DNA of 7,733 nt, taken from the NCBI GenBank assembly GCA_030604325.1, contig JAUVWC010000049.1:1-7733 (forward strand). Reading direction: 5' to 3'. The DNA is from Candidatus Zixiibacteriota bacterium. Its GTDB lineage: Bacteria > Blakebacterota > Blakebacteria > Blakebacterales > Blakebacteraceae. A program made the position numbers and the translations under genes. Below are positions 4,597-7,733 of this stretch, one piece after another. Below the pieces are notes generated by a model. It was not told the DNA's origin. It saw only the letters and a program-made list of their open reading frames with translations, and searched no databases. How positions within the stretch are numbered: position 1 is the first letter of the stretch; the number at the start of each line of letters is the position of its first letter.

Positions 4597-6009
4597 ATGG
4601 AGTCCAGTTGCCGTATGAGAGCCGGTCTATCAATTGCGGTTGCCGTCCTGGCGGGTGCGCAACTAACATGTGCTCCGACAAAGTCGGGACACCACTCATA
4701 TTGTACAATAATGCTACGATCTATCCTCATACTCAGCCTGCTGGCTTCGACACAGAGTCCCGGTGCCTCTACCGACTCTGTAGATGTGACCAGCCGGCGC
4801 GGTGATGCACCTGAAGCGGTGCTTACTCTGCCGGAGGGAAGCTGTGCCATAGTGGTAGAAAAGGCCACTCAGAGTCTATTCCTGTACCAGGGCACGCCGC
4901 AGAGCACTCCCAAACTGATAGAGATCGTTCAGGTCAACACCGGAGAAGAGGGTGGAGACAAACAGTATGAAGGAGACCTCCGTACTCCCGAGGGTATTTA
5001 TTTCTTCACCGGTATTATTGACGGAAATGACCTCCCCGCCGAATATGGCGTTCGCGCCTTTGTAACCGACTATCCCAACATATTCGACCGTCTGGTGGGC
5101 AAACACGGCAATAACATCTGGCTCCATGCGACCAACGAGCCGGAGCGCATCTCGAACGGTTTCAACACACGAGGCTGTGTTGTTGTAACGAATGAGGATC
5201 TGGATCGTCTGACGCCGCTGATCAGAGTCGGACCATATACCGGCTCCACCGTATTGATAGTGAAGGAGAAGTTGCACCGGCTCGAGCCGGCGGAGGCACG
5301 GGCCCTCCGTGACGAGATGCGGCAGCTCGTCGCGCGCTGGGAGGCAGCTTGGGAATCGATGGACATCGATCGGTATATGAATTTCTACAGCCGGGCTTTC
5401 CGCAGCATGGGTAGTGACTACAATGCGCTGCGGGCCTACAAGGATCGGCTGACCCGTCAGTACGAATACGTCAAGGTGGATATCAGCAATCTCCATATTT
5501 TCGCCCATGACGGCGAGATGATTGCTGCTTTCGACCAGCGCTACGAGTCGGATCGCTACCGTACACAATCGGCCAAGCGGCTCTATTTCAAGAGCGAGGA
5601 GGATGGCTGGAAAATCGTGGCCGAGACCAGCCGGAACACACCGTTGAAACCGGCCGAGCCGGAGCCGGCAGAGGCGGAAATCAGGCGGATAATCGCCGAT
5701 TGGGAGAAGGCCTGGGAATCAATGGATACCGATAGCTATATAGCCTTCTACAGTAAGACATTCCGCAGCAGGGGAATGGATTACGCCGCCTACCACGCTT
5801 ATAAAGACCGGCTGAACCGGCAGTATAAGAATATTAAAGTTGACATCAGCAATCTGCGCATCTTCCCCCGCAGTGGTGGTATGGTTGCTGCCTTCGACCA
5901 GCTGTATGAGTCGGACGGATACCGGGCGCAATCGTCTAAGCGGCTCTATTTCGTGTGGGAGGAAGAGGGGTGGAGAATCGTGGAAGAAACCAGCCAGGAC
6001 AGACTGTAG
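4597..6009 (+). CDS. YkuD-fold L,D-carboxypeptidase/transpeptidase with two NTF2-like domains (Csd6/Pgp2 type)
   Basis: Residues 82-224 form a YkuD (L,D-transpeptidase) domain with the catalytic pair H177 (LHATN) and C194 (NTRGC). The common S-x-G-C is T-R-G-C here and the usual following Arg is Val. Two tandem NTF2/SnoaL-like domains follow (242-347 and 363-468), about 65% identical by hand count. H. pylori Csd6 and C. jejuni Pgp2 share the YkuD plus NTF2 layout with one NTF2 domain. They cut the terminal D-Ala from peptidoglycan tetrapeptides rather than cross-link, so an L,D-carboxypeptidase is the best guess; cross-linking activity is not excluded. The start is uncertain: ATG 4597 has GGA 7 nt upstream and GAGG close by, but gives two successive hydrophobic segments (residues 8-24 and 39-51). 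ATG 4711 (residue 39) gives a cleaner export signal (MLRSILILSLLAS) without a ribosome-binding site. The gene leads an operon with the next two. Confidence 0.82.
   Translation: MESSCRMRAGLSIAVAVLAGAQLTCAPTKSGHHSYCTIMLRSILILSLLASTQSPGASTDSVDVTSRRGDAPEAVLTLPEGSCAIVVEKATQSLFLYQGTPQSTPKLIEIVQVNTGEEGGDKQYEGDLRTPEGIYFFTGIIDGNDLPAEYGVRAFVTDYPNIFDRLVGKHGNNIWLHATNEPERISNGFNTRGCVVVTNEDLDRLTPLIRVGPYTGSTVLIVKEKLHRLEPAEARALRDEMRQLVARWEAAWESMDIDRYMNFYSRAFRSMGSDYNALRAYKDRLTRQYEYVKVDISNLHIFAHDGEMIAAFDQRYESDRYRTQSAKRLYFKSEEDGWKIVAETSRNTPLKPAEPEPAEAEIRRIIADWEKAWESMDTDSYIAFYSKTFRSRGMDYAAYHAYKDRLNRQYKNIKVDISNLRIFPRSGGMVAAFDQLYESDGYRAQSSKRLYFVWEEEGWRIVEETSQDRL
5320..5637 (+). repeat. NTF2-like domain, copy 1 of an in-gene tandem duplication
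   Basis: This codes for residues 242-347 and starts RQLVARWEAAWESMD. It shares a 121-residue (363-bp) period with copy 2. Identical blocks include WESMD, AYKDRL, KVDISNL, AAFDQ and KRLYF. About 69 of 106 aligned residues match by hand count. Confidence 0.85.
5683..6000 (+). repeat. NTF2-like domain, copy 2 of an in-gene tandem duplication
   Basis: This codes for residues 363-468 and starts RRIIADWEKAWESMD. A Pro/Glu-rich linker (residues 349-360) separates it from copy 1. The duplication is old enough for many silent changes, but the aligned protein has no gaps, which suggests that both copies are under constraint. Confidence 0.85.
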
Positions 6010-6027
6010 ACACCACCAGGGCGGTTC

Positions 6028-6783
6028 ATGGAAAAAAGCCGACGGCACATGACAGTCATTCTGCTTCGGCCTGACGGTCGCAACCGGACGTGGGCACTCA
6101 CGCGGCGTCGGTTTTTCTTGCTTTCCGCGGGTGCAGTCATATTTGCGGTCCTGTTAGTGGTACTCGTCTATGCCGTCCTGCTCCAGCGGATAGATTACAT
6201 GCGCCTGTGGGACAAGTACCAGTTGATGGCCGCCCGCGACATTGCGGTGCTCTCTCCCCGGCCGGCTGGGGCTGACAGGGTACCGGGGGCGGCCGAGCTT
6301 CCGGAGGAAATGCCCCCGGTTGTTGCTGCTCGAACCGCTTCCGGGCAGCCGGAGCAAGCGAGTGTCGGTGCAGCACCGCTGGTAAGCGGTGCCGTGCCTG
6401 ATGAAACCCCACAAGCTGTTGAGGCGCCGGTACGCCTGGATGATTTCCGCCTGCGTCCCCTTCAGGAGCCCGATAGCTGGGAACTCAACGTCCAGCTGAC
6501 CAAGACAGAGTGGACAGGTGAGGTACAGCGGGGATTCATCGCCATCATGATAGAGGATGCCGAACGGCCCGGCAGGTACCTGACACTGCCGCCTGTGACT
6601 GTAGTCAACGGTAGGCCGCTCTCTCCTCAGGCCGGCGAATCATTTACTATCAGAAGACTGAGACCGATAAGGCACGAGTTCTCACTGCCGCAGAGCTTTG
6701 CGATGCGTGAGGTGCGGATACTGGTCTACGACCATGAGGGACATCTCCTACTGGAAAGAGTATTCCCCGTGGAGGGGGGTTGA
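6028..6783 (+). CDS. Bitopic membrane protein with basic cytoplasmic tail and periplasmic domain
   Basis: The 251-residue protein has a short basic N-terminal tail (MTVILLRPDGRNRTWALTRR at 8-27), one membrane helix (about 29-52), a Pro/Ala/Glu-rich linker (about 75-133) and a predicted beta-rich periplasmic domain (134-251), with alternating segments such as WELNVQLTKTEW and VRILVYDHEGHLLLERVF. I do not recognise the C-terminal family. The tail, a hydrophobic strand then a basic stretch abutting the helix, resembles the cytoplasmic N-termini of membrane-bound M23 peptidases linked to bactofilins; that is a resemblance from memory only. It lies 18 bp after the Csd6-like gene and overlaps the Csd4-like gene by one base (TGATG), so it is probably made with both and may anchor or position them. 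ATG 6028 has AGG at 6018-6020 about 7 nt upstream. A later ATG at 6049 lacks such a site. Confidence 0.75.
   Translation: MEKSRRHMTVILLRPDGRNRTWALTRRRFFLLSAGAVIFAVLLVVLVYAVLLQRIDYMRLWDKYQLMAARDIAVLSPRPAGADRVPGAAELPEEMPPVVAARTASGQPEQASVGAAPLVSGAVPDETPQAVEAPVRLDDFRLRPLQEPDSWELNVQLTKTEWTGEVQRGFIAIMIEDAERPGRYLTLPPVTVVNGRPLSPQAGESFTIRRLRPIRHEFSLPQSFAMREVRILVYDHEGHLLLERVFPVEGG
6771..6775 (+). promoter_or_regulatory. Ribosome-binding site for the M14/M99 carboxypeptidase gene
   Basis: GGAGG ends 7 nt before ATG 6783, inside the last codons of the membrane-protein gene. It fixes the start and implies coupled translation across the TGATG junction. Confidence 0.65.
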
Positions 6784-7733
6784 TGCAGCTAACACCTGCG
6801 ATAGCGGCCGCAGCAACGGCTCTTCTCACCGGGTTTGTTCCCAAGCCGGTGGCGCCTTCTATCGGTCTGACTCCGCCCGGACGCACGCACACGATCTTCT
6901 TCGCCGATACCGACCGTGAACTACACGTCTATCACATACAAGGGCGCGTGTCCGGCCCCACGTTATTGATCATCGGCGGGATTCACGGCAACGAACCGGG
7001 GGGTTACCTCGCGGCCGACCTTTACGCCGATCTTACCCTGCGCCGGGGGAACCTCATCATAGTTCCCCGCGCAAATATCTATTCTATTTATCAGAACACC
7101 CGAGGTGCTCACGGAGATCTGAACCGCCAGTTCGGAGCATCCCTGGAGCACGAGATCGACCAGGATATCGTGGCCGTGCTGGCGAGTCTGATGACGGAGT
7201 CGGATGCACTGTTGAACCTTCACGACGGTTCCGGCTTCTACAGCCCTGTATGGGAGAGCCCGCGCCGTAATCCCCAGTTGTGGGGCCAATCGATCATCGT
7301 CGATACCGAAGAGTTCTCCCGGCCGGGTGGGCAGCGGGTGGATCTGCAGGCTACGGCAATGGCGGTGGTGGAGCGGGTGAACCGAGAGATCAAACGGCCG
7401 GATCACTGTTTCCGGGTCAAGAACACGATGACCTTTAATGAGGAGTCTCCTCACAAAGAGCAGCGTGGCTCGGCTACCTTCCACGCGGTCAGTCGTGTGG
7501 GTATTCCGGCTTTCGGAATAGAGACCTCCCAGGACATATCCGACGAGTCGTTGCGCGTGGAGTACCAGGTTCTGGTCATCAATGCCTTCCTCGAACGTTT
7601 CGGCATCGAACCCGACCATCCCCGCTTCGCGCTCAAGACACCGGCGCTTAGTTATCTTGCAGTTTCGGTAGACGGAGAACCTTCGATCATCGTTGAGGAC
7701 GGCGGCACGCTGGCGGTTGCGCCCGGTTCGAAA
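6783..7733 (+). CDS. M14/M99-type zinc D,L-carboxypeptidase (Csd4/Pgp1 type), 3' end beyond window
   Basis: The frame is open from ATG 6783 to the window edge (317 codons, no stop). A weak export signal (about 1-25, Ala/Leu-rich, no basic start) is followed by a carboxypeptidase domain. GGIHGNEPGG (65-74) supplies zinc ligands H68 and E71, GDLNRQF (111-117) is the M14 substrate-binding NR motif, LNLHDGSGF (144-152) supplies H147, and FGIETS gives the catalytic E247. The sequence after about residue 285 begins a beta-rich segment, consistent with the extra C-terminal domains of peptidase family M99. H. pylori Csd4 and C. jejuni Pgp1 of this type remove meso-Dap from peptidoglycan tripeptides to leave dipeptides. 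In series with the Csd6-like enzyme it would trim tetrapeptide to tripeptide to dipeptide in the periplasm. A succinylglutamate desuccinylase/aspartoacylase-like role is the main alternative; the export signal and neighbours argue against it. Confidence 0.8.
   Translation, partial: MQLTPAIAAAATALLTGFVPKPVAPSIGLTPPGRTHTIFFADTDRELHVYHIQGRVSGPTLLIIGGIHGNEPGGYLAADLYADLTLRRGNLIIVPRANIYSIYQNTRGAHGDLNRQFGASLEHEIDQDIVAVLASLMTESDALLNLHDGSGFYSPVWESPRRNPQLWGQSIIVDTEEFSRPGGQRVDLQATAMAVVERVNREIKRPDHCFRVKNTMTFNEESPHKEQRGSATFHAVSRVGIPAFGIETSQDISDESLRVEYQVLVINAFLERFGIEPDHPRFALKTPALSYLAVSVDGEPSIIVEDGGTLAVAPGSK

Noticed and set aside
4704..4709. TACAAT as a -10 box just before ATG 4711
   Set aside because: It touches the start codon region, leaving almost no leader, and no -35-like element lies at 16-18 bp upstream.
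4876..5568. 230-codon minus-strand frame opposite the Csd6-like gene
   Set aside because: The plus strand encodes an evident YkuD domain and the NTF2 repeat; the minus frame is a by-product of that coding bias.
6963..7619. 218-codon minus-strand frame opposite the M14/M99 carboxypeptidase
   Set aside because: The plus-strand frame carries zinc and catalytic motifs and has a ribosome-binding site; the minus frame shows no recognisable family.

Overview
The window reads as a piece of a GC-rich chromosome from a diderm (Gram-negative) bacterium, most likely a proteobacterium in the broad sense. The support is a lipoprotein N-acyltransferase-family gene, periplasmic peptidoglycan carboxypeptidase genes of the Csd/Pgp type, GTG starts in tight GTGA stop/start overlaps, and strong third-position GC. 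Genus or phylum cannot be fixed from the sequence alone. No tRNA, rRNA, CRISPR array, transposase or integrase was seen.

Region A (1-3362, plus strand) opens with the probable tail of an upstream gene (2-106) and a 125-bp leader rich in small palindromes. A compact operon follows. It has a PRMT-like SAM methyltransferase (232-1452), a PqqD-like RiPP recognition element (1449-1721), an apolipoprotein N-acyltransferase-like membrane enzyme broken by one in-frame TAA (1718-3175), and a 68-aa peptide with a twin-arginine-like segment (3156-3362). The first three are joined by 4-bp GTGA overlaps, and the peptide start lies inside the end of the third. A nucleotidyltransferase of the NTP_transf_5 type (3386-4555, minus strand) converges on this operon. 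PqqD-like protein, methyltransferase, short peptide and nucleotidyltransferase together look like a peptide-modification (RiPP-type) locus. The small peptide is the candidate substrate. The chemistry is unknown, and the Lnt-like member looks decayed or repurposed because it has the stop and lacks the expected catalytic lysine.

Region B (4597-7733, plus strand, divergent from the nucleotidyltransferase) is a second operon. It has a YkuD-fold L,D-carboxypeptidase/transpeptidase with two tandem NTF2-like domains (Csd6/Pgp2 type), a bitopic membrane protein with a short basic cytoplasmic tail and a periplasmic beta-rich domain, and an M14/M99-type zinc carboxypeptidase (Csd4/Pgp1 type) that runs off the end of the window. 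In Helicobacter and Campylobacter, Csd6/Pgp2 trims peptidoglycan tetrapeptides to tripeptides and Csd4/Pgp1 trims tripeptides to dipeptides, and both are needed for helical shape. Finding both activities around one membrane protein suggests a self-contained peptidoglycan-trimming, cell-shape cassette, with the middle protein as a candidate anchor or adaptor.

The two points most worth pursuing are the putative peptide-modification locus with its broken acyltransferase-like gene, and the Csd6 - membrane protein - Csd4 cassette with its duplicated NTF2 domain.
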